64,000 bases of DNA from Pseudomonadota bacterium (GTDB lineage: Bacteria; Pseudomonadota; Alphaproteobacteria; Sphingomonadales; Sphingomonadaceae): assembly GCA_020160755.1 (NCBI GenBank), contig JAIUPN010000007.1, positions 155,197-219,196 on the forward strand, given 5' to 3'. This document shows positions 17,907 to 26,548 of this stretch, one piece after another; position 1 is the first letter of the stretch, and each line of letters opens with the position of its first letter. The notes under the pieces are model-generated. The model saw only the letters and a program-made list of their open reading frames with translations. It had not been told where the DNA came from and made no database searches. The position numbers were made by a program, and so were the translations under genes.

Positions 17907-18158
17907 TCAGCCCGGAGGCGGCAGATCAAAATCGTCGGGTTCGCGTTGTTCGGACCGTTTGAGAAGTTCGTCGCTGCGCGCTGGCCGGGCCTGCGCGTCA
18001 GGCGTCGTAAGCTCCTCCGTCGTCGGGGCGCGTGTGGCGCCAACGGGAATCGCCGCGGCGGGCTGGCCTGCCACGGGCTTCAGATCTTCCTTGCTGCCGC
18101 ACGCGCCGAGCAGCGCGGTTGCAGCGAGCGTCATGGTGATGAGGCGCCTGGTCGCCAT
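17907..18158 (-). CDS. LptM-like small lipoprotein
   Basis: An 83-aa lipoprotein with a signal peptide and lipobox LGAC (Cys20), followed by CGSKEDLKP. This agrees loosely with the CGxKGPLYxP signature of LptM/YifL-type lipoproteins, which assist LptD maturation. The rest is Pro/Ala-rich and disordered, ending DFDLPPPG. The ATG overlaps the argH stop by one base (TGATG), and lysA follows within 20 bases. The argH-lipoprotein-lysA order is the typical LptM-type context. The LptM assignment is an inference from context and the short motif. Confidence 0.72.
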   Translation of the reverse strand: MATRRLITMTLAATALLGACGSKEDLKPVAGQPAAAIPVGATRAPTTEELTTPDAQARPARSDELLKRSEQREPDDFDLPPPG

Positions 18159-19561
18159 CAAATCACTCCTTCGAGCGCCGCGCGGGCCGCAGCGATGGCC
18201 TGCCTTACCCGCTCGGGCGCCGTACCGCCATAGCTCAAGCGGCTGGCGACCGATGCCTCGACCGTCAGCGCCGCGAGCACCTCGGGCGTGACCGCGGCAT
18301 GGATCGCGGCGGCGTCGCCCGCGGGAAGCGCCGACAGCTCGATGCCCAGCTCCTCGGCGCGCTTGACGCACGAACCGACGACATGATGCGCCTCGCGGAA
18401 CGGCAGTCCCGCTTCGCGCACCAGCCAGTCGGCAAGATCGGTCGCGGTCGAATAACCCGACGCGGCGAGAGCGCGCATCCGGTCGGTGCGGAAGGTCAGT
18501 GTTTCGATCATTCCGGTCATCGCCGCGAGCGACAGCGCGAGTGCGTCGAAGGCGCCAAAGACGGTTTCCTTGTCGTCCTGCAGATCCTTGGAATAAGTGA
18601 GCGGCAGACCCTTCACGATCACAGCGAGCCGCTGGAAGGCGCCGAGCAGCAGGCCGGCGCGCCCGCGCACCAGTTCGGCGGCGTCGGGGTTGCGCTTTTG
18701 CGGCATGATCGAGCTGCCCGTCGACCAGGCGTCGGGCAGGCTGATGAAACCGAAAGGCTGGCTGGCCCAGATCACGATTTCTTCGGCGAGGCGCGACAAA
18801 TGGATCGCCGAGATCGATGCGGATGCGCAGAATTCGAGCGCGAAATCGCGGTCGGAAACGGCGTCGATGCTGTTCGCCATCGGGCAGTCGAAGCCGAGCG
18901 CGGCGGCGGTCGCATGGCGATCGACAGGGAACCCCGTCCCCGCCAGCGCCGCAGCGCCGAGCGGCGATTCGTTGAGACGGCGGCGCGCATCGGCAAAGCG
19001 CGACCGGTCGCGGCCGAACATCTCGACATAGGCGAGGAGGTGGTGGCCGAGTGTCACCGGCTGCGCGACCTGAAGGTGCGTGAAGCCCGGCATGATGCTG
19101 TCCGCATGTTCGTCGGCGCGCACGAGCAGCGCGGTCTGGATTGCCTGCAATCCCGCGTCGATGCGTTCGCATGCGGTGCGCACCCACAGGCGGAAATCGG
19201 TCGCGACCTGATCGTTGCGCGAGCGTGCGGTGTGGAGCCGCCCGGCGGCTTCGCCGACCAGCTCCTTCAGCCGCGATTCGACGGTCATGTGGATGTCTTC
19301 GAGCGCGAGGTCGACGGGTACGCCGTTCGCCGCAAACTCCTCGGCGATCTGGGCCAGCCCGCGGTCGATCGCCACGGCGTCGTCGGCGCCGATGATTCCC
19401 GCGGCGCCGAGCATCGCGGCGTGCGCACGGCTCGCCACGATATCTTCTTCCCACAGACGCTTGTCGATCGGGATCGAGGCGTTAATCTCTTGCATGATTG
19501 CAGCGGGTCCGCCACCGAAGCGGCCGCCCCACATGCTGTTGCTATCCGGAGTATTCGCCAT
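18158..19561 (-). CDS. argH: argininosuccinate lyase
   Basis: ArgH splits argininosuccinate to arginine and fumarate. It has the fumarase-superfamily signature [12 protein letters not shown], the N-terminal [20 protein letters not shown] and the [16 protein letters not shown] active-site segment. At 467 aa it has normal length. Its 5' end overlaps a divergent TlpA-like gene by 29 bases. The next gene overlaps its stop by one base. Confidence 0.97.
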   Translation of the reverse strand: MANTPDSNSMWGGRFGGGPAAIMQEINASIPIDKRLWEEDIVASRAHAAMLGAAGIIGADDAVAIDRGLAQIAEEFAANGVPVDLALEDIHMTVESRLKELVGEAAGRLHTARSRNDQVATDFRLWVRTACERIDAGLQAIQTALLVRADEHADSIMPGFTHLQVAQPVTLGHHLLAYVEMFGRDRSRFADARRRLNESPLGAAALAGTGFPVDRHATAAALGFDCPMANSIDAVSDRDFALEFCASASISAIHLSRLAEEIVIWASQPFGFISLPDAWSTGSSIMPQKRNPDAAELVRGRAGLLLGAFQRLAVIVKGLPLTYSKDLQDDKETVFGAFDALALSLAAMTGMIETLTFRTDRMRALAASGYSTATDLADWLVREAGLPFREAHHVVGSCVKRAEELGIELSALPAGDAAAIHAAVTPEVLAALTVEASVASRLSYGGTAPERVRQAIAAARAALEGVI

Positions 19562-20156
19562 CCGCCGCGTTCCAAGCCCGTATCTTGCGATCCTCGCCGT
19601 GCTTCTGGCCGGATCAATCGCGGGCTGCGATAGGGAAAAGCAGGCGGGCGGGCAAGCGGGGCAAGGCCAAGCAAATGTTTCGGCGGGCCAAGCGAAGGGC
19701 GTCGGCCATTTCCAGCATCAGGTTGACCGAAGCCAGAAGGGCAAGATGGCACCGTCGGCCAGCTTCCGCGGCCCCGACGATGCGCCGGTCACGCTGGCGG
19801 CGTTCCGCGGGCGCCCGCTCCTCGTCAACCTGTGGGCGACATGGTGTGCGCCGTGCGTCGCCGAAATGCCGACACTCGACGCGCTTGCGGTGAAGAGCGG
19901 CGAGCAGATGGCGGTGATCGCGGTCGCGCAGGATTTGCAGGGCGCCGAAATTGTCGATCCGTGGTTCCAGAAGGCGGGGCTGAAGGCACTGCAACCCTAT
20001 GTCGACCCCGAAAACGGTCTGCTCGACGCCGCGAACAGCGCGCTGCCGACGAGCATCTATTATGACGCCGAAGGCCGCGAGATCTGGCGCGTCGTCGGCG
20101 CAATCGACTGGCAGGGCAAGGAAGCGCAGGCTCTGCTCGCCGAGGCCAAATCCTGA
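19533..20156 (+). CDS. TlpA-like thioredoxin-fold lipoprotein
   Basis: A 207-aa protein with a hydrophobic signal, a lipobox SIAGC (Cys32), a Gln/Gly-rich linker and a C-terminal TlpA-type thioredoxin domain. The redox motif WCAPC is at residues 104-108, and [11 protein letters not shown] provides the cis-Pro region. Such proteins reduce or isomerise disulfides in the periplasm, for example in cytochrome c maturation. The ATG at 19533 lies inside the divergent argH; TTG at 19539 is an alternative. No start exists downstream that keeps the signal peptide. Confidence 0.85.
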   Translation: MLLLSGVFAIRRVPSPYLAILAVLLAGSIAGCDREKQAGGQAGQGQANVSAGQAKGVGHFQHQVDRSQKGKMAPSASFRGPDDAPVTLAAFRGRPLLVNLWATWCAPCVAEMPTLDALAVKSGEQMAVIAVAQDLQGAEIVDPWFQKAGLKALQPYVDPENGLLDAANSALPTSIYYDAEGREIWRVVGAIDWQGKEAQALLAEAKS

Positions 20157-20234
20157 AACGAGAAAAGGACGGGCGCCCCATGACGCCCGCCCTTCCCTGC
20201 GACCCGGAGAGGGCTCCGGGAAACTGGAAAAAGA

Positions 20235-20573
20235 CTATCCGCCGACCGTCACGCGGCCGCTGCGATAGCCCTTCTTGCGCATTTCCTTCACATAATCCTT
20301 GTCGGCGTCGACCACCTCGGTCTCCCATTCGTCCCACGCGTCCCAGCGGTCCTCGCGGTCGGTCGCGTGGCGAAGGTCGCTGCGCAGTTCCTTCTCCGCC
20401 TCCAGAATGTCGGCCTTGTAATTATACCATTGCTGGTTGACGACGCCCGCGATCGGCGACGTGCGGATATGCGGCGCCTCGAATCCCGGAGGCATCGCGC
20501 CGTAAGGAACGGCGGCCACAGCGGCCGTGGCAGGGAGAGCCACTATAATAGCGAGGGTGGTCCATTTTTTCAT
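20235..20573 (-). CDS. secreted hypothetical protein
   Basis: A 112-aa protein with a clear signal peptide (MKKWTTLAIIVALPATAAVA). The mature part is helical and charged (DRWDAWDEWETEVVDADKDY) and ends YRSGRVTVGG. AGGAG sits seven bases before ATG 20573, which decides the start over an upstream ATG at 20621. Periplasmic; no family recognised. Confidence 0.7.
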   Translation of the reverse strand: MKKWTTLAIIVALPATAAVAAVPYGAMPPGFEAPHIRTSPIAGVVNQQWYNYKADILEAEKELRSDLRHATDREDRWDAWDEWETEVVDADKDYVKEMRKKGYRSGRVTVGG

Positions 20574-20685
20574 CGTCCATCTCCTGATTGCCCACCCGTT
20601 CGGGGCGGTCAGGGGAGTCAACGAAGCAAGCGCCGCTTTTCTTCCCGGCTGATCGCCGAAATGACACGGGTCGCGGCGGAATCGC

Positions 20686-21687
20686 TCAGCCGGGGTGCGC
20701 TTCGTCGCCGACGGCGGAGCGAAGCAGGCCGCGAAACACGTCCTGTGCGCTGCGTTTTCCCTGCGTCACATCATAAACGTCACGCGCGATCGGCATGTCG
20801 AGGCCGTGCTTTTCGGCGAGCGCGATCACGGTCGGCGCGCTCTTCACCCCCTCGGCGACCATGTTCATCCCTGCGATGATCTCGTCGATCGAGCGCCCCT
20901 TGCCGAGTTCGACCCCGACATGGCGGTTGCGCGACAAGGGACTGGTGCAGGTCGCGATCAGGTCGCCCATCCCGGTGAGGCCCGCGAAGGTTTCCGCGCG
21001 GCCGCCCATCGCTACGCCGAGCCGGGTGATTTCCGAAAGCCCGCGCGTCATCAGCGCAGAGCGCGTGTTGTCGCCCGCGCCGAGCCCGTCGCCCATGCCG
21101 ACCGCGATCGCGATGATATTCTTGAGCACCCCGCCCAGCTCGCAGCCCAGCAGGTCGGTGTTGGTGTAAACGCGGAACAGCCCCGAGTGGAACACCGGCT
21201 GAAGCGCGCGAACCACAATCTCGTCCTCCATCGACAGGACGCTCGCGGCCGCCTGCCCCGTCATGATCTCGCGCGCGAGGTTGGGGCCGGTGAGCACGCC
21301 GACGGGGTGGCCCGGAAGCACCTCCTCGATCAGCTCGGTCATCCGCTTGCCCGACGCCAGTTCGAGCCCCTTGGTCAGGCTGATCACCGGTACCCATGGA
21401 CGCAGATGATGGCGTGCCTCCTCGAGTACCGCGCGGAAGCTGTGCGAGGGGACGCCCATCACGAGCACATCGGCGCCCGCGACGACTTCGCCCATATCGT
21501 TCGTGGCGCGGAGGATCGGCGGCAGCGCGATGCCGGGCAGATATTTGCGGTTCTCGTGGTGCGTGTTGATGTCGTCGACGGTTTCGGCATCGCGCGCCCA
21601 CAGCGTGATCGGCGCGTTGCGCGACACCACCGAGGCTACCGTCGTCCCCCAACTGCCCCCACCGAGCAGCCCCACTTTCAACCGCAT
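20686..21687 (-). CDS. gpsA: glycerol-3-phosphate dehydrogenase [NAD(P)+]
   Basis: GpsA reduces dihydroxyacetone phosphate to sn-glycerol-3-phosphate, the backbone of phospholipids and triacylglycerol. The nucleotide motif GGGSWGTTVA is at the N-terminus, with the substrate region LTGPNLAREI, GVLKNIIAIAVGM and the catalytic Lys in that helix. At 333 aa it has normal length. It is the last gene of the lipid run, 40 bases after the upstream hydrolase, and provides the substrate of PlsB in the same run. Confidence 0.96.
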   Translation of the reverse strand: MRLKVGLLGGGSWGTTVASVVSRNAPITLWARDAETVDDINTHHENRKYLPGIALPPILRATNDMGEVVAGADVLVMGVPSHSFRAVLEEARHHLRPWVPVISLTKGLELASGKRMTELIEEVLPGHPVGVLTGPNLAREIMTGQAAASVLSMEDEIVVRALQPVFHSGLFRVYTNTDLLGCELGGVLKNIIAIAVGMGDGLGAGDNTRSALMTRGLSEITRLGVAMGGRAETFAGLTGMGDLIATCTSPLSRNRHVGVELGKGRSIDEIIAGMNMVAEGVKSAPTVIALAEKHGLDMPIARDVYDVTQGKRSAQDVFRGLLRSAVGDEAHPG

Positions 21688-21727
21688 TGGCCTCTCCCGC
21701 TATTTTCCTGAGAGACTGACGGCAGTT

Positions 21728-22660
21728 TCAGTACTTGGCAAGGAAGCCCTTCATCACCGCCGCGGTCGCCTTCGGATCCTCGATCATCGGGACGTGCCCG
21801 ACATGCTCGAAGATATGCGAGACGCTGCCGGCAATGCCCGCTTCGAGCACGGGAACGCAGCTCACGTCGAGCAGCTGGTCATGGCGGCCCCAGATGATCA
21901 GCGTCCGCACCTTTACCTCACCGAGCCGGTCGTTAAGCGGATGGTCGCGGCCCTCGGTGGCAATCACCCAGAAAATCCTGTCGAGCTGGTCGCGATATTT
22001 GAGCGCATCGGCGTAAAAGACCGGCTTCAACCGCGCGGGAATATAGGGCGGTTTGTGGACGACCATCGCCACCAGCCGGTCGGCATCCTCCAGACCGGCG
22101 AGGACGAGCGGGTTATAATCCTCGTTCGCAGCCTGTTTCTGAAGCGCGCTTTCGTTCGCGCCATTGACCCCGGCATTGTCGAGCAGAATCAGGCTGGCGA
22201 GCGCATCGGGATAGTCGATCGCATAGCGCAGCGCGATCCACCCGCCCATGCTGTTGCCGGCGAGGTGCGGACGCTGAAGCCCGAGCGCGTCGGCGAACGC
22301 CTTGAGCCGCGCGGTTTGCGCCTGAAGGTCATAGGCAAGATCGGGGTTGCGCTCATTCTCGCCGAACCCCGGCAGGTCGGGGGCAATGACATGATAATCG
22401 CGCGTCAGATACGGCGCGATCATCGACCAGTTATCCTTGTCGCCGGCGAAGCCATGGACGAGCAGCAGCAGCGGCTTCGACGGGTCGCCGCCTTCGAGAT
22501 AGGGCCAGCTGCGGCCGTCGACGGTGATGCTCTTCTGAACCATCCCGCCGCGGCGGCGAAGCAAGGCGCGTCCGAGCGCAACCAGGCGGCCCGGGAAGAG
22601 GAAATACATCAGCGCGAGCGCGATCAGCGGCGCAAAAAGGAGGACGAGAAGGATTCTCAT
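21728..22660 (-). CDS. alpha/beta hydrolase with N-terminal membrane anchor
   Basis: A 310-aa hydrolase. Residues 3-25 form a membrane anchor (ILLVLLFAPLIALALMYFLF). The nucleophile elbow is GNSMGG with Ser137, and the oxyanion HGF comes at about 69-71. A late His lies in FEHVGHVPMIEDP. The elbow GNSMGG rather than GHSMGG is typical of meta-cleavage-hydrolase and lipase-like members. It overlaps the upstream hydrolase by four bases (same operon) and precedes gpsA. A role in lipid turnover is likely from context. Confidence 0.85.
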   Translation of the reverse strand: MRILLVLLFAPLIALALMYFLFPGRLVALGRALLRRRGGMVQKSITVDGRSWPYLEGGDPSKPLLLLVHGFAGDKDNWSMIAPYLTRDYHVIAPDLPGFGENERNPDLAYDLQAQTARLKAFADALGLQRPHLAGNSMGGWIALRYAIDYPDALASLILLDNAGVNGANESALQKQAANEDYNPLVLAGLEDADRLVAMVVHKPPYIPARLKPVFYADALKYRDQLDRIFWVIATEGRDHPLNDRLGEVKVRTLIIWGRHDQLLDVSCVPVLEAGIAGSVSHIFEHVGHVPMIEDPKATAAVMKGFLAKY

Positions 22661-23517
22661 ACCGCGCCCGTCGCTTTCACATGCGCGTCGAACCAGCCGA
22701 CGAGGTCATCGAGCACCGCATCGCGTTCGGGCTCGTTATAGATTTCGTGGAACAGGCCGGGATAGATTTCGAGCCGCTTGTCGGTCGACGCGACATTGGC
22801 AAACAGGTAGCGCGAGCCTGCGGGCGCGGTGAGCCGGTCGGCCTCGCCGTGCTGGATCAGAATCGGCAGCTTGATCTTCGGCGCGTCGGCCTGTGCGACC
22901 GCCATCGCGTCCATGAACTCCTTGCCCAGCCGCGCGCCGATCTTGCCTTCATAGACGAGCGGGTCGGCGCGATAGGCGGCGACGACCTGTGGATCGCGGC
23001 TCACCCCGTTGGAATCGAGCGACAGCACCCCGAGGCGCGGGAAGAAGCGCGAGAGGAAGCGGCTGATCCACACGGTGAAGCGCGACGGCGGTTCGGCGGG
23101 CAGGATCGCGGGGCCGGAAAGGGCCGCCGCGACGAACGCCTGCTGGCGCTCGACGAGGAACAGGGTCGCGATCAGCCCGCCCATGCTGTGCCCGAACAGC
23201 AACCGCGGCGCGTCGCCGTGATTGATCTCGACGAGGGTCAGCAATTCACTCATTCCGTCGAGAAAGGTCGAAAAGCGCGGAACGAAACCGCCCTCGCCGT
23301 CCGAATTGCCATGGCCCCAATGGTCGACGGCGTAGATGGCATAACCCGCGTCGGTCAGACGTTTCGCGACATATTCGTAGCGCCCGGCATGTTCGGCATA
23401 GCCATGCGCGAGCAGCACTACGGCGCGCGGCCGTCCTTCGGGCAGCCAGTGGGTGACATGCAGCTTCGCACCCGCCCCCGCGGATTCGGCGGGCAGGATC
23501 ACCGCGCCGGCCGCCAT
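22657..23517 (-). CDS. alpha/beta hydrolase, monoacylglycerol lipase-like
   Basis: A 286-aa protein like monoglyceride lipases (serine aminopeptidase S33 group). HGYAEHAGRY at 39-48 gives the oxyanion site. GHSMGG with Ser111 is the nucleophile, and GLFHEIYNEPERD carries the catalytic His. These enzymes release fatty acid from monoacylglycerols. It starts two bases after the patatin stop and overlaps the next hydrolase, so it belongs to the lipid operon. The start at 23517 follows family length. Confidence 0.87.
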   Translation of the reverse strand: MAAGAVILPAESAGAGAKLHVTHWLPEGRPRAVVLLAHGYAEHAGRYEYVAKRLTDAGYAIYAVDHWGHGNSDGEGGFVPRFSTFLDGMSELLTLVEINHGDAPRLLFGHSMGGLIATLFLVERQQAFVAAALSGPAILPAEPPSRFTVWISRFLSRFFPRLGVLSLDSNGVSRDPQVVAAYRADPLVYEGKIGARLGKEFMDAMAVAQADAPKIKLPILIQHGEADRLTAPAGSRYLFANVASTDKRLEIYPGLFHEIYNEPERDAVLDDLVGWFDAHVKATGAV

Positions 23518-23519
23518 GC

Positions 23520-24989
23520 TCAGCGCACCGCTTTCTGAAGCGCGGCGCTGCGGTGGCCGGGGCCATCGTCGCCCGCCTTGTCGATCTTTGCCAGGATCGC
23601 TTCGAGCGCGCGGCTGATCGCGGTCTGGGTACGAACCATCTCGACCTTGGGCCAGGCGGTGCGTTCGCCGGTGTCGATCAGCTCGTCGATGTCCTCCTGC
23701 GCGAGGTCGGACAGGATCTTCGTCGGCGACCAGAATTTCGGCGGGCGGATGATGTTGATGTCGCCCGTATATTCCTGGTTGATCACCGACCTCGCCATGT
23801 TCGCGAGGCTGTTGAGCGGCGGCACCCATTCGAGCGGTTTCTGGAAGATCACCATATTGGCGTTGAGCCACGCCTTGAAGGTCGTCATCGACGCGTGCTG
23901 GATCGCCTCGATCGGCGCCATCTGCTTGCGCGTATCGGTCGCAAAGGGCAGCGCGATCGGGTTCGCCTGGCTGACGATATGATGGTTCACCCCGTACAGC
24001 CGTTCGAGCCGCTTGGTCGGGATGTCGTGCGTTACCGATCCGTCGACCCAGCGCCGGTCGGGCTGATACGGAACGCGCGCGCCGCTGTCGTCGCGCGCCA
24101 TCAGCATCACCGGCGGAAAGACGCCAGGCACCGCGCACGACGCGAGCACCGCCTCGCGGATCAGCACGTTCGGCGCGGTAATCGCGTTGAGCAGGCGCCC
24201 GTTCTGGTGTTTTTCGGCGGGCGCGACCGAGACGTTGAGGTGACGGCCGCTGACCTCATACGCCTCCTGAAAGGTCAGATCCGGGATCAGGTCGGCGAGA
24301 CGCTCGCGCACCTCATCGGGCGCGAGCCGCCGCCGTTCGGGATCGCGCGCGGGATTGGCGAGGCGTTCGCTGGCGAGGAAGGCGCCGATGTCGACATTCT
24401 TGCGCGTACAGACGACTGCCGCGACGATCGACCCGCCGCTCGCGCCCGACATGATCGCGGGCAATACGCCTTCTTCCCACAAGGCCTTCACGACGCCGAT
24501 GTGGAAGAACAGGAAGCTGCCCGAGCCCGAGAGCAGCAGCGCCGAGCGGCCATAGCAATGCTGCGCGCGGCGGAAGAAGTCGCGCTTTTCCTCGCGCGTG
24601 ATGCTGCGCGCTGCGGCGATCTTGTCGAGCGACGCGACGACCTCGGCGACATAATCCTCGATCAGCTTTTTCGTGCCGAAGCGCGCCTTTTGATAGAGCC
24701 GCTCGTGCCCCATGCCGTCGATATTGCCGTGGATGCCTTCGTTAAGCACGAAGAGCAGCCCCTTGACGTCACCCGCCGCCGATAGCTTGCGCAGCTTTTC
24801 GAGCCGCGCGCGGATCGCCTTGTAATCGAAATGCTTGCTTTCATCGGCGTCGCGCCATGCCTGCAGTCCCGACTTCCTGTCATGTTCATGCGCCGCTTTC
24901 GACCAAGCGGTATAATCGGGCGCGGTCACCAGATCGCGGTCGGCGCTGAGCGTCGGGGTGAAGAGCATTCGGTAATCCTGCGAGAGCAT
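23520..24989 (-). CDS. patatin-like phospholipase with DUF3336 (TAG-lipase type)
   Basis: A 489-aa protein: DUF3336 at about 20-140 and a patatin domain at about 150-350. The Ser-Asp dyad is visible as GASGGS (Ser184) and DGSVTHDIP, with the oxyanion loop LLLSGSGSF. DUF3336-patatin proteins include yeast Tgl3/4/5 triacylglycerol lipases, so this enzyme probably hydrolyses stored lipids. It lies two bases from the WS/DGAT gene, in line with make-and-break control of the same pool. Confidence 0.92.
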   Translation of the reverse strand: MLSQDYRMLFTPTLSADRDLVTAPDYTAWSKAAHEHDRKSGLQAWRDADESKHFDYKAIRARLEKLRKLSAAGDVKGLLFVLNEGIHGNIDGMGHERLYQKARFGTKKLIEDYVAEVVASLDKIAAARSITREEKRDFFRRAQHCYGRSALLLSGSGSFLFFHIGVVKALWEEGVLPAIMSGASGGSIVAAVVCTRKNVDIGAFLASERLANPARDPERRRLAPDEVRERLADLIPDLTFQEAYEVSGRHLNVSVAPAEKHQNGRLLNAITAPNVLIREAVLASCAVPGVFPPVMLMARDDSGARVPYQPDRRWVDGSVTHDIPTKRLERLYGVNHHIVSQANPIALPFATDTRKQMAPIEAIQHASMTTFKAWLNANMVIFQKPLEWVPPLNSLANMARSVINQEYTGDINIIRPPKFWSPTKILSDLAQEDIDELIDTGERTAWPKVEMVRTQTAISRALEAILAKIDKAGDDGPGHRSAALQKAVR

Positions 24990-24991
24990 CG

Positions 24992-26548
24992 TTATTTTTT
25001 CGGATTCTTGCCGGTTGCGTTGCCTTTGGCAACCGGTTTCACCCTGTCCTTCGCAGCAGGTTTCGGCGCGGCCTTTGCTTTCGTCTTCGGCTTGGGCGCC
25101 GCTTTCGGCTTTGCCGTAACGGCTATTGGCTTTTGGGGCGTCGGCGTGGCCTTCATCAGGTCCGCGAAACTTTCATCGATACATTCGCGAAAAAAGGCGA
25201 TGTCGGGCATCACCGCGCGTTCGGAAATGAGCGAGAAGGCGATGCGGCCGTTGTAGCTGGGGGTCGCAACGAACAGCCCCATATTGTTCGCGAGCGGCGC
25301 CATGCCGTGCTGCTGCACAAGCTGCGCACCCGCGAGATAGAGCGGCACCTGCGCGCCGGGCACGTTCGAGATGAAGAGGTTCGTGCCGCGCACCGCGAAG
25401 CGTTCGCTGGTGACGAGCCGTGCGACCGCCGCCATCGTCGCGCCGGGAATATGCTGCGACAGGTCGGTCATGATCCGTGCGCTGACCCCCGCCTTCGCTT
25501 CCTTCGCCTCGACCGTGTAATCGCGGACCGCCGCGAGCCGTTCGAGCGGATCGGCGATGTCGGTGCGCACCGGCACGCTCATCGCCGACACCTGATTGCC
25601 CGGCTTCGACGCCTTCCCGCCCTTCCCGCGCAAATTGATCGGCGCCACCGCGACGAGGCTGTCCTGCGGTAGCTCCTTATGTTTCTGGAGATATTTGCGC
25701 AGTGCCCCTCCCACGGTCGTCAGCACGACATCGTTGACCGTCGCGCCGGGTACCTTCTTCCGGATTTCGGCCACGTCAGCCAGCGCGACGGTCGTCGCAT
25801 CGAACATCTTGTGCGGGCCAACCGGCACGTTGAAGCGCGTTTCGGGCACGCCCGCCGTCATGCCGCCCTCGGCAATCGATTTCCGCGCCGACGAAATGAT
25901 CGCGGGCGACATTTTCATCAGCGCGTTCATGAACTTGACCGGCGATTGCATCGACGCCGACCAGGCGCGCGACAGCGTTTCGGCGCTCGACGGCGCCTTG
26001 CCCAGTTCCTCGACCGGCGGCGGTTCGGGAATCGCGGGCGTGCCCTTTGCATCGATATCGCTCATCGCGATGAAAGCGTGCGCGCCCGATGCACCGTCGA
26101 CCGCGGCGTGGTGGACGCGGTGGAGCATCGCGAAACTGCCCTTGGGGATACCTGGAATCCGGTCGAGCCCTTCGATGATATAAATGTCCCAGAGCGGCCG
26201 GTTCATATCCATCGGCTTCGAGAACCAGCGCGCGACCGCGATGCAGAATTGCCGCCAGTCGCCGGGTTCGGGCAAGCGCGCATGGCTCATATGCGCCTCG
26301 ATATCGAAATGCTCGTCCTCGACCCAATAGGGATGGTCCATGTCGAACGGCAGACGGTGGAGCCGGCGCTTGAACAAAGGCGACGTATCGACACGGCTTT
26401 CGACGTGGCGGATGATATCCTTGAAGCGCACGAACCCGCCCGGCGCGGTCGAGGGGTCGTAGATATAGACCCCCATGATGTGCGTGAGGTTGTTCGCGGT
26501 CTGCGTATAGAGGAACTGGGCGTCCTGCGCGCTGAGCTGTTTGAGCAT
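24992..26548 (-). CDS. wax ester synthase / diacylglycerol acyltransferase (WS/DGAT)
   Basis: A 518-aa member of the WS/DGAT family, which joins acyl-CoA to diacylglycerol or fatty alcohols to make storage lipid. The catalytic motif HHAAVDG is at residues 146-152. The downstream NVPGAQVPLYLAGA block and the C-terminal NGRIAFSLISE are typical. The last 45 residues form a Lys/Ala/Pro-rich tail (KAAPKPKTKAKAAPKP-like), not part of the family core. It directly follows plsB with no gap. Confidence 0.93.
   Translation of the reverse strand: MLKQLSAQDAQFLYTQTANNLTHIMGVYIYDPSTAPGGFVRFKDIIRHVESRVDTSPLFKRRLHRLPFDMDHPYWVEDEHFDIEAHMSHARLPEPGDWRQFCIAVARWFSKPMDMNRPLWDIYIIEGLDRIPGIPKGSFAMLHRVHHAAVDGASGAHAFIAMSDIDAKGTPAIPEPPPVEELGKAPSSAETLSRAWSASMQSPVKFMNALMKMSPAIISSARKSIAEGGMTAGVPETRFNVPVGPHKMFDATTVALADVAEIRKKVPGATVNDVVLTTVGGALRKYLQKHKELPQDSLVAVAPINLRGKGGKASKPGNQVSAMSVPVRTDIADPLERLAAVRDYTVEAKEAKAGVSARIMTDLSQHIPGATMAAVARLVTSERFAVRGTNLFISNVPGAQVPLYLAGAQLVQQHGMAPLANNMGLFVATPSYNGRIAFSLISERAVMPDIAFFRECIDESFADLMKATPTPQKPIAVTAKPKAAPKPKTKAKAAPKPAAKDRVKPVAKGNATGKNPKK

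Noticed and set aside
18299..19633. A 444-codon frame opposite argH
   Set aside because: Shadow of argH; no ribosome site.
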